This document shows, in pieces, positions 37,166 through 47,143 of a stretch of DNA of 60,695 nt. The notes beneath the pieces were generated by a model. That model was not told the origin of the DNA, ran no database searches, and saw nothing but the letters and a program-made list of their open reading frames with translations. This DNA is from Actinomyces timonensis DSM 23838 (GTDB taxonomy: Bacteria; Actinomycetota; Actinomycetes; Actinomycetales; Actinomycetaceae). The DNA is taken from the NCBI RefSeq assembly GCF_000295095.1, contig NZ_JH806632.1:130941-191635 (forward strand), given 5' to 3'. Both the position numbers and the translations under genes were made by a program. The stretch's first letter is position 1, and each line of letters starts with the position of its first letter.

Positions 37166-37954
37166 TCAGGAGGCGGCGGGCACGCCAGCGAAGGCGCTCT
37201 CGCCGTCAGTGAGGCCTCCCCAGCGGGAGATGGGCCAGGCCACGCCCTTGGCGACACCGACGACGTCGCCCAGCGGCACGAAGCCGCCGTTGGCGTCATC
37301 CTGGTGGTAGCGGGAGTCCTGGGAGTTGGCGCGGTTGTCCCCCATGACCCAGACCTTGCCCGGCGGGACGACGACGTCGAAGGCGAGCTCGGAGGGGGCG
37401 CGGCCGGGCTTGATGTAGGGCTCGTTGATCGGGGTCCCGTTGACGGTGATGGGGCCGACGCCGTCGGCGACGACGTGGTCCCCGGGCATCCCGATAACGC
37501 GCTTGATGAGGTAGTCGCCGGTGCGGTCGGGCAGGACGCGCACGGCGATGAGGGCGTCCTGGAGGAGCCCCCTCAGGCCGGTGGGCTGGGGGTCGTTGAG
37601 CCAGTCGTCGGGATCGGCGAAGACGACGACGTCGCCGCGCTGGATGTCGGTGCTGTCGTACATGGTGACCACGACCCTGTCGCCCTTCTGGAGGGTGTTC
37701 TCCATCGACCCGGATGGGATGACGAAGGACTGGGCGACGTAGGACTTGAACAGCGCGGCGCAGACGAGCCCGATGACGAGGAAGGCGGCGACGATGAGGC
37801 GGCCCCGCCAGCGGCTGGACCGGGACTGCTCGGCATCGGCGTCCTGGGTCTCCTCGGCCTCCTCAGCAGCGCTGGTCTCCTCGGGGGCCTCGGCCGGGTC
37901 CTGCGCGGCCTGGTGGTCCGGGGCGTCCTCGGCACGGGTGGGCGCGTCGCTCAT
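37166..37954 (-). CDS. lepB: Signal peptidase I, copy 2
   Basis: 262-aa type I signal peptidase with an acidic cytoplasmic lead, one membrane helix (about residues 53-69), Ser83 in [10 protein letters not shown], Lys151 in [12 protein letters not shown], and [15 protein letters not shown]. It resembles copy 1 closely from YDSTD onward, so the pair looks like a duplication that has diverged mainly in the cytoplasmic lead and the extreme C-terminus. ATG overlaps the trmD stop (ATGA), so it is translationally coupled to trmD. Confidence 0.94.
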   Translation of the reverse strand: MSDAPTRAEDAPDHQAAQDPAEAPEETSAAEEAEETQDADAEQSRSSRWRGRLIVAAFLVIGLVCAALFKSYVAQSFVIPSGSMENTLQKGDRVVVTMYDSTDIQRGDVVVFADPDDWLNDPQPTGLRGLLQDALIAVRVLPDRTGDYLIKRVIGMPGDHVVADGVGPITVNGTPINEPYIKPGRAPSELAFDVVVPPGKVWVMGDNRANSQDSRYHQDDANGGFVPLGDVVGVAKGVAWPISRWGGLTDGESAFAGVPAAS

Positions 37955-39453
37955 GGGCGCGGCTCCTTCCTGGGGCTGGGCTCGACAGCGGGGTCGAGGG
38001 CGAGGGACATGACGACGTCGCGGCAGGTGGTTCCACCCACGTCGTAGCTGCGCTTGCCGCGCAGCCGGAAGCCGGCGCGCTTGTAGGCCTTCTGCGCCCG
38101 CTTGTTGCCCTCGTGGGTGCCCAGCCAGATCTCGGTGGCGCCGGCGCGGGTGGCGGTCTCGATGGCGTGGGCCATGAGGGCGGAGGCCAGTCCCGAGGAT
38201 CGCAGACGGGCATCGGCGTAGACCTTGGACAGCTCGGCCACGGCCCTGCCGCTGGCCGGGTCGGGCGCGGCGATGCTGGGCGGGCGGGCGTCGAGGCCCT
38301 CGGGCAGGGCGCCGTCGGCGTCGGGGGCCTCGAGGAGCCAGACCGTGTAGCCGACGAGCTCGCCGGGGGCGATGCTCTCGGGGCCCGTTGCCGCGGGCGA
38401 GCCCTCAGGCAGCTCGGCGACGGCGACGCCGGCGCGATCGTCGGCGATCCAGCGGGCGAAGCGCTCGGAGGTGAGGGCATGGGCGACATGCGCGCCGATC
38501 TGCTCCTCGGTGAGGAAGGGCGGGCAGGCGTCCGGGAAGGTCCGCGCGGCCAGGGCGGCGAGGGAGGCGGCGTCGGCGGGCTCGGCGGGGCGCAGGCGCA
38601 TGGGGACGGGCCGCGGGGCGTGGCCGGGCACCACCCAGCCGTGGCGGGCGAGGGCGGCGCGGTCCTGGGAGTCGAGGCCAGCGGGCTCAAGGGCGCGGAT
38701 CATGTCGGGGCGCCGGGCGGCGGTGCGGGCGATGGCCTCATCGCGGCGCGCGCGGGCGATACGGGCGTGGTCCCCGGACAGGAGAACCTCGGGGGCGTCC
38801 AGCCCCCGCCAGGACACGGGGCGGGTGAGGACCTCGTGCTCGAGGAGGCCGGCGGTGCTGTGGGACTCCTCGACGACGGAGGCGGGGTTGCCGACGACGC
38901 CGGGCAGGAGCCGGGCGATGGCCTCGATCATGACGATGGCGGCGACCTCTCCCCCGTTGAGGACGTAGTCGCCGATGGACAGCTCGCGCACCTCGATGCC
39001 GCGTGACGCGTAGTGGCGGGGCACGCGCGAGTCGATGCCCTCGTAGCGCCCGCAGGCGACGACCAGGCGGTCGGCCCCGGCGAGGTCCTCGGCGGTGCGC
39101 TGGGTGAAGACCTCCCCGGCGGGGGTGGGGATGAGGAGGACGGTGCGGCCAGCGCCCGCCCCGGGCGCGCTCGTGGTTCCCTCCTCACCGGCCAGGACGT
39201 CGTCGAGGGCCTCCCCCCAGACGTCGGGCTTCATGACCATGCCGGCGCCGCCGCCGAGCGGGGTGTCGTCGACGGTGCGGTGGCGGTCGTGCGTCCAGTC
39301 GCGCAGGTCGTGGACGCGCAGGTCGATGAGGCCGTCGGCGCGGGCGCGCCCGATGAGGGAGAGGTCCAGGACGTCGAGGAAGGCGGGGAAGATGCTGACG
39401 ACGTCGATGCGCATCCGCTGGGCGGGCGCCGCGGCGGTGCTGGGCTCAGTCAT
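37951..39453 (-). CDS. trmD: TrmD tRNA (guanine-N1)-methyltransferase fused to a GNAT acetyltransferase
   Basis: A 500-aa product with two domains in one uninterrupted frame. Residues about 18-285 are TrmD, the SAM-dependent m1G37 methyltransferase with its trefoil knot: [50 protein letters not shown] and [13 protein letters not shown]. Residues about 295-500 form a GNAT domain, starting [14 protein letters not shown], with [19 protein letters not shown] for acetyl-CoA and [12 protein letters not shown]. No stop or ribosome binding site separates the domains. The start overlaps rimM by eight bases. The fusion is visible directly; whether both parts stay joined in the cell is inference. Confidence 0.93.
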   Translation of the reverse strand: MTEPSTAAAPAQRMRIDVVSIFPAFLDVLDLSLIGRARADGLIDLRVHDLRDWTHDRHRTVDDTPLGGGAGMVMKPDVWGEALDDVLAGEEGTTSAPGAGAGRTVLLIPTPAGEVFTQRTAEDLAGADRLVVACGRYEGIDSRVPRHYASRGIEVRELSIGDYVLNGGEVAAIVMIEAIARLLPGVVGNPASVVEESHSTAGLLEHEVLTRPVSWRGLDAPEVLLSGDHARIARARRDEAIARTAARRPDMIRALEPAGLDSQDRAALARHGWVVPGHAPRPVPMRLRPAEPADAASLAALAARTFPDACPPFLTEEQIGAHVAHALTSERFARWIADDRAGVAVAELPEGSPAATGPESIAPGELVGYTVWLLEAPDADGALPEGLDARPPSIAAPDPASGRAVAELSKVYADARLRSSGLASALMAHAIETATRAGATEIWLGTHEGNKRAQKAYKRAGFRLRGKRSYDVGGTTCRDVVMSLALDPAVEPSPRKEPRP

Positions 39454-40018
39454 GGTCACCGCCGTCGGCCGTGGTCTCCTCGCTGACGTCGATGGCGCCC
39501 AGGCCGGGGAAGAGGCCGCCGGGCGGGTCGATGAGGACGAGGTCGGCCTCGGGGTCGACCTCGGGCACGAGCGCCTCGACGAAGGGGACGGCGACGCGCT
39601 GCCCGTCGGGGGTGGTGACGATGAGCCGGTCCTGGGCGACGCCGGGCTCGAGGTCGGTGACGGTGCCGAGCCCGGTGCCGTCGACGTGGCGGGCGGCCAG
39701 GCCCACGAGCTGGTGGCGGTACCAGGCCTCGTCGTTCTCGTCCTCTTCCTCGGCGTCGGTGTCGATGAGGAGGCGGTGCCCGCGCAGGGCCTCGACGGCA
39801 GTGCGGTCGGGGGCCTCGGCGAAGGCGGCGAACCAGCGGGTGCCGTCGAAGCGCAGGCGCTCCACGGTGAGCTCGGTGGCGGGCCTGCCGGAGCGGTCCT
39901 GTGTGGCCAGGACAGTGCCGGGGGCGAGGCGGCCCTCGGGGTCATCGGTGCGGATCTCCAGGCGGACCTCGCCCTTGAGGGCGTGGGCGGGGCCGATGAT
40001 GGCGACGGTGAGCTGCAC
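39446..40018 (-). CDS. rimM: 16S rRNA maturation factor RimM
   Basis: 30S assembly factor binding S19. The 190-aa product has the N-terminal barrel ([20 protein letters not shown]) and the PRC-barrel ([32 protein letters not shown]). GTG start at 40016-40018 with AGGAG upstream. It precedes trmD, the normal rimM-trmD order. Confidence 0.95.
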   Translation of the reverse strand: MQLTVAIIGPAHALKGEVRLEIRTDDPEGRLAPGTVLATQDRSGRPATELTVERLRFDGTRWFAAFAEAPDRTAVEALRGHRLLIDTDAEEEDENDEAWYRHQLVGLAARHVDGTGLGTVTDLEPGVAQDRLIVTTPDGQRVAVPFVEALVPEVDPEADLVLIDPPGGLFPGLGAIDVSEETTADGGDHD

Positions 40019-40167
40019 CTGGTCTCCTGTGGGGGCGTGGGTCGGCGGCGAGATCGATCCGCCGTATCGGCCACCAACCTACCGCGCCGCCGGCCCGGGC
40101 CCCCGCGCCAGCGCGAGGAGGGGCGAACCTCACTCCCCGAGCAGGAGGTATCCCTGGCGGCGAAGGC

Positions 40168-41112
40168 TCAGGCGACGGCGTCGGACAGGCGGGTGAGGCG
40201 CTCGGCCTCCTCGGGGGCCAGGGCGAGGTCGAGCGCGGCGGTGATGGCCGGGAGCTGGGCGAGCGAGCGGGCGGAGGCCAGGGGCGCGACGACGCCGGGG
40301 CGGTCGCGCAGCCAGGCCAGGGCCACGGAGGCGGGCTCCACGCCGTGGGCGGCGGCGATCTCGACCACCGCGTCGACGACGTCGAAGCACTCGGGGCGCA
40401 GGTAGTCGGCGACCATGCCCGCGCGGTCGCCCGTGGGGGCCTCATCGCGCCGGTACTTGCCGGCGAGGAAGCCCGCGGCCAGGGAGAAGTAGGGCACGAG
40501 GCCGAGGCCGTGCCGGGCGGCGACCTCGCCGCGCCCGCCGGGCCCCTCGACGTCGCCGCGGTGCAGGAGGTTGTAGTGGGGCTGGAGGGCGACGGGGGCG
40601 GCGGCGCCCTGCTCGGCGGCCAGGCGCATCCACTCCTCGATGCGCTCGGGGGTGTAGTTCGACAGGGCGACGTAGCGGATCTTGCCGGCGGCGCGGATCT
40701 CCTCGAAGACGGCGATGGTCTCTTCCAGGGGGACGGTGGGGTCGTCGAAGTGGGCGTAGTAGAGGTCGATGGCCTCGACCCCCAGGCGGGCCAGCGACTC
40801 GTCGACGGCGAGGCGCACGTTGTCGGGGGCCAGGCCCGCCCGGTCGGGCTTGGTGGAGACCTTCGTGGCGATGACGACGTCGTCGTGGTGTCCCCGCGCG
40901 CGGACCCAGGAGCCGATGACGGTCTCGGACTCCCCGCCGTGGTTGCCCGGCGCCCAGTGGGAGTAGCCGTCGGCGGTGTCGATGAAGTTGCCGCCAGCGG
41001 CGACATAGGCGTCGAGGACGGCGTGGCTGGTGGCCTCGTGGGCGGTCCATCCCAGGACGTTGCCGCCGAATCCGATCCTGGCGACGTCGAGGTCCGAGTC
41101 TCCCAAGCGCAT
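40168..41112 (-). CDS. Aldo/keto reductase
   Basis: 314-aa NADPH-dependent aldo/keto reductase of the YghZ/AKR type, reducing carbonyl compounds. The catalytic tetrad can be placed: Asp in NFIDTADGYS, the Tyr of the same segment, Lys in VIATKVSTK, and His in YYAHFDDP. The phosphate-binding region is near the C-terminus (VAPLASARSLAQL). AAGGAGA lies before the ATG. It sits in the ribosomal-gene backbone as a single gene with its own terminator upstream; the substrate is unknown. Confidence 0.93.
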   Translation of the reverse strand: MRLGDSDLDVARIGFGGNVLGWTAHEATSHAVLDAYVAAGGNFIDTADGYSHWAPGNHGGESETVIGSWVRARGHHDDVVIATKVSTKPDRAGLAPDNVRLAVDESLARLGVEAIDLYYAHFDDPTVPLEETIAVFEEIRAAGKIRYVALSNYTPERIEEWMRLAAEQGAAAPVALQPHYNLLHRGDVEGPGGRGEVAARHGLGLVPYFSLAAGFLAGKYRRDEAPTGDRAGMVADYLRPECFDVVDAVVEIAAAHGVEPASVALAWLRDRPGVVAPLASARSLAQLPAITAALDLALAPEEAERLTRLSDAVA

Positions 41113-41189
41113 GAGTCTGTCTCCTTCGTCGAGGTGGGCGGTGCGGGCGCGGCGCGCCCACGGCCCGGATACGGGCCGGTGGGAGGCAC

Positions 41190-41237
41190 AACGCCGTCGC
41201 CCGGCCTTCCATTCCTGGAGGGCCGGGCGACGGCGTT
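41190..41237 (-). terminator. Terminator after the rpsP-khpA operon
   Basis: 17-bp perfect arms (41190-41206, arm AACGCCGTCGCCCGGCC, with 41221-41237), extended by four weaker pairs into a six-base loop. It lies 33 bases beyond the khpA stop. Confidence 0.82.
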
Positions 41238-41270
41238 AAGGAGTGCTGAGGCTGCTCGGTTGGCGCGCGC

Positions 41271-41507
41271 TCAGCGGCGGTCGGTGTCGACGACGTCGAC
41301 GCGCACCGGCGAGTCCGCCAGGGCGCCCACGACCGTGCGCAGGGCCCGGGCGGTGCGGCCCGAGCGGCCGATGACGCGGCCGAGGTCCTCGGGGTTCACG
41401 CGCACCTCGAGGAGGTCGCCGCGGCGCAGCGACCGGGAGGTGACGGTGACGTCGTCGGGATTGTCGACAATCCCGCGGACGAGGTGCTCGAGCGCGTCAG
41501 CCAGCAT
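41271..41507 (-). CDS. khpA: KH-domain RNA-binding protein KhpA
   Basis: 78-aa single KH-domain protein, encoded directly after rpsP (one base gap), its usual place. The RNA-binding loop is VIGRSGRTARALRTV. KhpA with KhpB affects cell division and RNA stability in the species studied. It ends 33 bases before the terminator at 41190-41237. Confidence 0.93.
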   Translation of the reverse strand: MLADALEHLVRGIVDNPDDVTVTSRSLRRGDLLEVRVNPEDLGRVIGRSGRTARALRTVVGALADSPVRVDVVDTDRR

Positions 41508-41508
41508 G

Positions 41509-41994
41509 TCAGGCCTCCTCGGCGGGGGCCTCGGGAGCGGCCTCCTCGGAGGACTCCTCCGCGGCCTTGGCCTCGGCGGCGGCAGCGTCGGCCGCCTCCT
41601 TCTCGGCGTCGGCCTTCGCCTTGGCGGCGGCGGCCTTGCGCTTCTCGGCGTCGTCGGAGACGGCCTTGACAGCGGCCTCCTTGGCGGCCGCGGCGGCCTC
41701 GGCGTCCTTGACCTTCAGGCGGCCCTCGGCGCCGGGCAGGCCCTTGAACTTCTGGTAGTCGCCCGTGATCTTGAGCAGGTTGAAGACAGTGTCGGAGGGC
41801 TGGGCGCCCACGCCGAGCCAGTACTGGACCCGCTCGGAGTCGATGCTGATGAGCGAGGGCTCCTGCATCGGGTCGTAGAGGCCGACCTCCTCGATGACAC
41901 GGCCGTCGCGCTTCTTGCGGGAGTCGAGGACGACGACCCGGTAGAAGGGGGCGAACTTCTTGCCCATGCGCTTGAGGCGAATCTTGACTGCCAC
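41509..41994 (-). CDS. rpsP: 30S ribosomal protein S16 with a long charged tail
   Basis: 161 aa. The N-terminal 85 residues are S16 ([29 protein letters not shown] region, [10 protein letters not shown]). The C-terminal 75 residues form an Ala/Lys/Glu-rich helix ([19 protein letters not shown]), longer than in E. coli S16 (82 aa). GTG start at 41992-41994 with AGGAG nine bases upstream. It heads rpsP-khpA. Confidence 0.95.
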   Translation of the reverse strand: MAVKIRLKRMGKKFAPFYRVVVLDSRKKRDGRVIEEVGLYDPMQEPSLISIDSERVQYWLGVGAQPSDTVFNLLKITGDYQKFKGLPGAEGRLKVKDAEAAAAAKEAAVKAVSDDAEKRKAAAAKAKADAEKEAADAAAAEAKAAEESSEEAAPEAPAEEA

Positions 41995-42295
41995 TTGGTT
42001 GAACTCCTGGTTCTGGATGGTTTGGCCCGCGCCGATCCCCGGTGGGGTCAAGCAACGGTTTCCGGCGGGAGCCGAGACGCGAGGGCGCGAGGGAGAGGGG
42101 CCTCGCGCGCCCGAGTGCACAGGGGATTGTGCCAGATGCCGCCAAGAGGCCGCCACCGCGAGCGCCGCCGACCGGCCGCGACGCGGTGCGAGATCGCCCA
42201 CAGGGCCCTCATCGCCATACCGCCGCGCTTCCGCGGCGCCCGGGGGAAGCCGGGCCGCGAGCCGGCCTGGCGGGGCGGGGCGGGCCCCGGGAGGC
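41995..42295 (-). promoter_or_regulatory. rpsP upstream region
   Basis: 301 bases between the amino-acid symporter stop and rpsP, both on the minus strand. A TTGACC near 42050 (minus strand) could be the -35 of rpsP, with no clear -10. G/C-rich dyads near 42240-42290 could terminate the symporter transcript. Nothing coding was recognised. Confidence 0.3.
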
Positions 42296-43852
42296 TCAGC
42301 CCTCCTCGTCGAGACTGGCCACGCGCGCGGCGGCCTTGTCAGCCGTCCAGATATCGCCCTCGAGGGCCCCGGGCAGATCGGCGCGCTCGGCGATGAAGGC
42401 GGGCTCGGCGACGCCGTCGGCTCTCTGGCGGTCGTAATCGCGCAGGACGGCGAAGACCCAGCGGCTCAGCCAGAGCACGGCCACGAGGTTGAGGATCGTC
42501 ATGAGGGCGAGGGCGACGTCGGCCATCACCCAGGCGAGCTCGAGGGCGACGATGGCGCCCAGGCCCGTGGCCGCCGTCATCGCCAGGCGCAGCGCGACTC
42601 CCGCGCCGCGCCCACCGCCGAGGTAGCTGAGGTTGATCTCGGCGAAGTTCGAGTAGCCCAGCACCGAGGAGTAGGCGAAGGTCGCCACGACGAAGGTCAT
42701 GAACCACACGACCCACCCGCCGGGCAGGGCATCGGCCAGGGCGTGCTGGACGAGCGTCGTCTCGGCCCACTCGGGCTGGATCCCCGGGGTGTAGATCGAG
42801 GGGGCGGCCAGCAGGACCGTCAGGCCCGTGGCGGTGCAGATGACGATGGTGTCGATGAAGACGCCGAGGGACTGGATGAGGCCCTGGACCACGGGGTGGG
42901 CGACGTCGGCGGTGGCCGCCCCGTTGGGGGACGATCCCTGGCCGGCCTCGTTGGAGAACAGGCCGCGCTTGGTGCCGTTGAGGAAGGTGGCGAACAGGCC
43001 TCCGCCCACGCCGGCCAGGCCCGGCCGCAGTCCGAAGGCGCCAGCGATGATGTCCCTGAAGACCGCGGGGACGCTGGGCAGGGAGACAGCGATGACGACG
43101 GCGACGACGGCGAGGTAGGCCAGGGCCATGAGCGGCACCAGCCACTCGGTCACCCGGGCCACGAAGCGCATCCCAGCCAGCAGGATCGGGGCGGTCACGA
43201 GCATGAGGATGATCGCGGTGGCCGTGGTGGACACGTGGTGGGAGGAGTCGAGCGTGGCCGCGATCGTGTTGGACTGGACCATGGGGAAGATGAGCCCGTA
43301 GGAGAAGATGAGCATGACCGCGAAGACGATGCCCATCACCCGCCCGATCCCGCCGCGGCCCTTGAGGGCGAGGCCGCGCTGCATGTAATAGGCCGGGCCG
43401 CCGCGGAAGATGCCATCGGCGTTGCGGACCTTGAAGACCTGGGCGAGGGTCGACTCGGCGAAGGAGGTCGCCATGCCGAGCAGGGCCACCACCCACATCC
43501 AGAACAGGGCGCCGGGCCCGCCCAGGGTGATGGCCAGGGCGACGCCGGCGATGTTGCCCGTGCCCACGCGCCCGCCCAGCCCGATGACGAAGGCCTGGAA
43601 GCTGGAGAGGGATCCGCGCTGGTGGCGCGAGCGCAGGACGAGGCGGATGCTGCGGGAGAAGAGGCGGAGCTGGACCCCGCGGGTGCCCAGGGTGAGGAGC
43701 AGTCCCGTGCCCAGCAGGATCCACACGAGGATCTTGCCCGAGACGAAGCCCTCGAAGGTCGACAGCAACACCGTAAGGCGCTCGGTCAGCGGCGCCTGGG
43801 AGGCCGCGGCGGTGATCGCCGTTGGGAGGGCGAGGGGCGTGGCGGTGGGCAT
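42296..43852 (-). CDS. Alanine/glycine:cation symporter (AGCS family)
   Basis: 518-aa sodium- or proton-coupled amino-acid transporter with about 10-11 helices. Family marks include [55 protein letters not shown] and [14 protein letters not shown]. The first and third fit the AGCS signature. It is divergent from the ABC exporter operon at 44057. Start ATG 43850-43852; the ribosome binding site is weak. Confidence 0.94.
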   Translation of the reverse strand: MPTATPLALPTAITAAASQAPLTERLTVLLSTFEGFVSGKILVWILLGTGLLLTLGTRGVQLRLFSRSIRLVLRSRHQRGSLSSFQAFVIGLGGRVGTGNIAGVALAITLGGPGALFWMWVVALLGMATSFAESTLAQVFKVRNADGIFRGGPAYYMQRGLALKGRGGIGRVMGIVFAVMLIFSYGLIFPMVQSNTIAATLDSSHHVSTTATAIILMLVTAPILLAGMRFVARVTEWLVPLMALAYLAVVAVVIAVSLPSVPAVFRDIIAGAFGLRPGLAGVGGGLFATFLNGTKRGLFSNEAGQGSSPNGAATADVAHPVVQGLIQSLGVFIDTIVICTATGLTVLLAAPSIYTPGIQPEWAETTLVQHALADALPGGWVVWFMTFVVATFAYSSVLGYSNFAEINLSYLGGGRGAGVALRLAMTAATGLGAIVALELAWVMADVALALMTILNLVAVLWLSRWVFAVLRDYDRQRADGVAEPAFIAERADLPGALEGDIWTADKAAARVASLDEEG

Positions 43853-43984
43853 AAGGGGTCCCGTCAGTCCGGTTCCGAGGTGAACCCCGCGAGACTAGCC
43901 GAGTTCCCGAAACGCGCCGTTCTCACGTCCGCTCCCCGGAGCCCTGGCGCCGCGGCGCCGGGCGACGGCGATCGCCCCGCCCGC

Positions 43985-43998
43985 ATGACATCTGTCAT
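43985..43998. promoter_or_regulatory. Candidate response-regulator operator before exporter 1
   Basis: ATGACA-TC-TGTCAT, a perfect 6-bp inverted repeat, 58 bases before the ATPase start, with a further TGACAG half site at 44009-44014. Its position in the divergent gap 43853-44056 suggests control of the ABC/two-component operon, probably by the response regulator at 47140. The binding protein is inferred. Confidence 0.5.
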
Positions 43999-44056
43999 CG
44001 ACGGGCGGTGACAGCGCTCAGTACCCGGCGTCGGCCTCCTCCCCGAGGATGGAGCC

Positions 44057-45043
44057 ATGACACAGAACATGCCGGGCGCCCCGAGCGCCCCGACCTCCCC
44101 TGATCCCTCGCTCGCCCCGGCCGTCGAGGTCGCCGGCCTGGTCAAGACCTTCGGGCCGGTGCGCGCCGTCGACGGCATCGACCTGCGGGTGGCCCCCGGC
44201 GAGATCGTGGCCTTCCTCGGCCCCAACGGCGCCGGCAAATCCACCGCCCTGGACGTCATCCTCGGCTTCTCCACCCCCGACGCCGGAAGCGCCCGGGTCT
44301 TCGGCCTGGCCCCCGCCCAGGCGGCCCGCGAGCTGCGCACCGGCGCGATCCTCCAGGAGGGGGGCCTCCTGCCCGACTACACGGTGCGCCAGACGATCAC
44401 CGCCGTGGCCGCCATGCGCGGCGCCCGCCACGACATCCCCGCCGTCGAAGAGCTCGCCGGCATCTCCCCGATCCTGGGCAGGAAAGTCGTCAAGTGCTCC
44501 GGCGGCGAGCGGCAGCGCCTGCGCCTGGCCCTCGCGCTCCTGGGCAACCCGGATCTCATGGTGCTCGATGAGCCCACCGCCGGCATGGACGTCACGGCCC
44601 GCCGCTCCTTCTGGGCCGCGATCCGCGAGCGCGCCGCCGGGAACAAGGCGGTCCTCTTCGCCACCCACTACCTCCAGGAGGCCGCGGACTTCGCCGACCG
44701 CATCGTCATCATCAACCGGGGGCGGATCATCGCCTCGGGATCGGTGGACGATGTGCGGGCGCTGGGCGAGGGCACGGTGGTCACCGCCACCTGGCCGGGC
44801 CTGTCCGGCGTCGGTCCCCTCGATGAGGCGCTGGCCGAGGCGCGCGCCAGCCTCCAGGATGTGGCGGTGCGCGGCGAGCACGTCGAGATCCGCACCACCG
44901 CGCCCGACGACGTCGCCCGCATCCTCCTCACCCGCACTCCCTCCCACCACCTGGGGATCACCGCGCTGAGCCTCGACGATGTCTTCGCCGAGCTCGTCGA
45001 GGACGCGGCGGAACCAGGACAAGCACCGCGACGGGCCGCCTGA
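44057..45043 (+). CDS. ABC transporter ATP-binding protein (exporter 1)
   Basis: 328-aa ATPase subunit. Walker A FLGPNGAGKST, Q-loop in LQEGG, signature CSGGERQRL and Walker B LMVLDEPTAGMD are all present, with the switch His in LFATHYL. The DrrA-like C-terminal extension (about 85 residues) follows. The signature begins CSGG rather than the more common LSGG. It pairs with the permease at 45087, and both are coupled in one operon with a histidine kinase and a response regulator. The substrate is unknown; such units often export lipids or peptide antibiotics. Confidence 0.93.
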   Translation: MTQNMPGAPSAPTSPDPSLAPAVEVAGLVKTFGPVRAVDGIDLRVAPGEIVAFLGPNGAGKSTALDVILGFSTPDAGSARVFGLAPAQAARELRTGAILQEGGLLPDYTVRQTITAVAAMRGARHDIPAVEELAGISPILGRKVVKCSGGERQRLRLALALLGNPDLMVLDEPTAGMDVTARRSFWAAIRERAAGNKAVLFATHYLQEAADFADRIVIINRGRIIASGSVDDVRALGEGTVVTATWPGLSGVGPLDEALAEARASLQDVAVRGEHVEIRTTAPDDVARILLTRTPSHHLGITALSLDDVFAELVEDAAEPGQAPRRAA

Positions 45044-45086
45044 GCCCTGCCCCGCACGACCACCCCTCGATCCCCTGGAGACAACC

Positions 45087-45935
45087 ATGAGCAACCCGAC
45101 CACCACTCCGACACCCACCATGAGCACTGCGGCGGCTCGCGCGGCATCCACTCGCCACTCCCCCGACGAGCGCCCGAGCCTCCTGCCCTACCTGCTCACC
45201 GAGCTGCGCACGACGATCCTGCGGGCGGACACGATCATCTTCATCGTCGTCATGCCGCTGGGCATGTACCTGCTGTTCGGGACGATGACCTCCTACAGGG
45301 ATATCGACGCGGGCCGGGGCAACGTCAACGCCGTCATCATGGTGACTATGGCGGCCTTCAGCGCCGCCATGGCGGCCACGAGCGTGGCCGGGAGCTCCGC
45401 CGTCGAGATGGCCGGGGGCTGGGGGCGCCAGATGGGGCTGACCCCGGGAGGGATGCGCTCCTACTACCTGGTCAAGGCCGCGGCCGCCGTCCTGCTCTCG
45501 CTCGTGCCCATCACCCTTCTCTTCGCCGCCGGGGCGATCATGGGCGCCCACTGCGACAACCCCCTCGTCTGGCTGGGCTCCTTCCTGGGCTGCCTGCTTC
45601 CGACGATCCCCTTCGCCCTGTACGGGCTGGCCATCGGCATGTGGTTCCCCTCCCAGGGCGCGGTGGGCACGGCGGCAGCCTCAGTGACGGTGTGGGCCTT
45701 CCTGGCCAACATCTTCATGCCGCTGTCCGGAACACTGTTCACGATCGCGCACGTCACACCGCTGTACGGGGCGGCGACCCTCGCCGAGCGCCCCATCATG
45801 GGCGATGTCGTCAACACCGCCACGGGCATCGTCCACGAGAACTCGTGGCTCCAGGTCGCTAACCTCGTCGCATGGACGCTCATCCTCGCCGGCATCTGCC
45901 TGGTCTCCCGCCGTCGGGGAACGAGCCGGCGATGA
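45087..45935 (+). CDS. ABC-2 type permease (exporter 1)
   Basis: 282-aa ABC-2 family permease with six predicted helices, starting at ATG 45087 with CTGGAG six bases upstream. The first helix contains DTIIFIVVMPLGMYLLFG, and the sequence continues through SVAGSSAVEMAGGWGRQM to LFTIAHVTPLYGAATL. It works with the preceding ATPase. The stop overlaps the kinase start in ATGA. Confidence 0.9.
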   Translation: MSNPTTTPTPTMSTAAARAASTRHSPDERPSLLPYLLTELRTTILRADTIIFIVVMPLGMYLLFGTMTSYRDIDAGRGNVNAVIMVTMAAFSAAMAATSVAGSSAVEMAGGWGRQMGLTPGGMRSYYLVKAAAAVLLSLVPITLLFAAGAIMGAHCDNPLVWLGSFLGCLLPTIPFALYGLAIGMWFPSQGAVGTAAASVTVWAFLANIFMPLSGTLFTIAHVTPLYGAATLAERPIMGDVVNTATGIVHENSWLQVANLVAWTLILAGICLVSRRRGTSRR

Positions 45936-47143
45936 GAGGGCCTGCCGCGCGCGGGCCGGCAGCCCCCTCGCAGGCGCCGAACTGGCGCGATTGGCGCCGG
46001 ACCTGGCCTGGCACACCGGGGTGGCTCGGCGTCGACTGGCAGTCCTCGATCTGGATCGGTTTCCTCGTCGCGACGGCCGCCTTCCTCCTGAATTCGGACG
46101 CCCCCGTGTGGATGAAGGTGCAGGGGACCTCGGCGGTGGCCGCCTTCGCCGTCGTCTACGTCATCGAGGTCAGCCTCATCGCCAAGCGCTTTGACTTCGC
46201 CCGCATCACCCCGGACTCGACGCTGCGCGAGGAGATGGCCCCCGCGATCCGCCCGCTCGTTCTCATGGGGCTCTGCGCCGTGGCGGCGACGATCGCGATC
46301 ACCTGGTACTTCCCGGTGTTCCTGCCCTACTTCTGCGCGGTCGTCCTGTTCACCACGAGGCTGCGCACGGGCCTGGTGGCGACTGCGGGGATGTGCCTGA
46401 TGAGCCTGCTCATCGTGCTGATCGCGGACGTGGGCGAGCCCGGGATCGTGTACATGACGCTCGGCTGCATCATGTCGTCGTGCTTCGTCGTCCTGTCCCG
46501 CTTCTATGCCGAGCAGGAGGAGCAGCGCGCCCGTCGGGCCCGGGCTGAGGCGGCGATGGCCGAGCGCGACGAGATCGGCCGGGACGTGCACGACATCCTC
46601 GGGCACTCGCTCACCGTGCTCACCCTCAAAGCAGAGGTGGCCCAGCGGCTCCTGCGCCGGGATCCCGAGGCCGCCGAGCGCGAGCTCACGGAGGTCATCG
46701 AGCTCTCGCGGGCGGCGCTGGCCGACGTGCGGGCGACCGTCACGCGCCTGCGAACCCCGGACCTGGCCAGCCAGATCGAGTCCTCGCGCACCGCCTTCGC
46801 CGCCGCCGGGATGGAGGCGGAGTTCGCCGGCTCCGCCGATGACATCGCGCTGGGGCAGCGCGAGCTGGCCTCCTGGGCCCTGCGCGAGGCGACGACGAAC
46901 ATCCTCCGCCACGCGGCGGCCACCCGGGTCCACGTCACGCTGTCCCCGGGGCGGATCATCGTGACGGACAATGGGCGCGGGCTGGAGGGAACCCTGCCCG
47001 GCAATGGGCTGCGGGGACTGCGCCAGCGCGTGGAGTCGGCGGGCGGCGACCTGCGCCTGACGAGCCCCGCGCCGTCGCCGTCGTCCGATTCAAGCGCGGG
47101 TGGCGCGGCTGGCCCGGGCACCGAGATGGAGGTCGTGCTGTGA
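45932..47143 (+). CDS. DesK-like sensor histidine kinase
   Basis: 403-aa kinase of the HisKA_3/NarX-like class. Five to six helices occupy residues about 38-190 with little external loop, so it senses the membrane or a helix partner, such as the neighbouring exporter. The phosphoacceptor is His220 in RDEIGRDVHDILGHSL, followed by an HATPase domain (REATTNILRHAAATRV, TDNGRGL). It overlaps the permease by ATGA and the regulator by GTGA, so the exporter and two-component genes are one translational unit. Confidence 0.92.
   Translation: MRGPAARGPAAPSQAPNWRDWRRTWPGTPGWLGVDWQSSIWIGFLVATAAFLLNSDAPVWMKVQGTSAVAAFAVVYVIEVSLIAKRFDFARITPDSTLREEMAPAIRPLVLMGLCAVAATIAITWYFPVFLPYFCAVVLFTTRLRTGLVATAGMCLMSLLIVLIADVGEPGIVYMTLGCIMSSCFVVLSRFYAEQEEQRARRARAEAAMAERDEIGRDVHDILGHSLTVLTLKAEVAQRLLRRDPEAAERELTEVIELSRAALADVRATVTRLRTPDLASQIESSRTAFAAAGMEAEFAGSADDIALGQRELASWALREATTNILRHAAATRVHVTLSPGRIIVTDNGRGLEGTLPGNGLRGLRQRVESAGGDLRLTSPAPSPSSDSSAGGAAGPGTEMEVVL

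Noticed and set aside
38605-38607. Separate start codon for the GNAT part of the trmD frame
   Set aside because: The ATG of MRLRPAEP is plausible by homology but lacks a ribosome binding site, and the frame is continuous from TrmD, so a fusion is the simpler reading.
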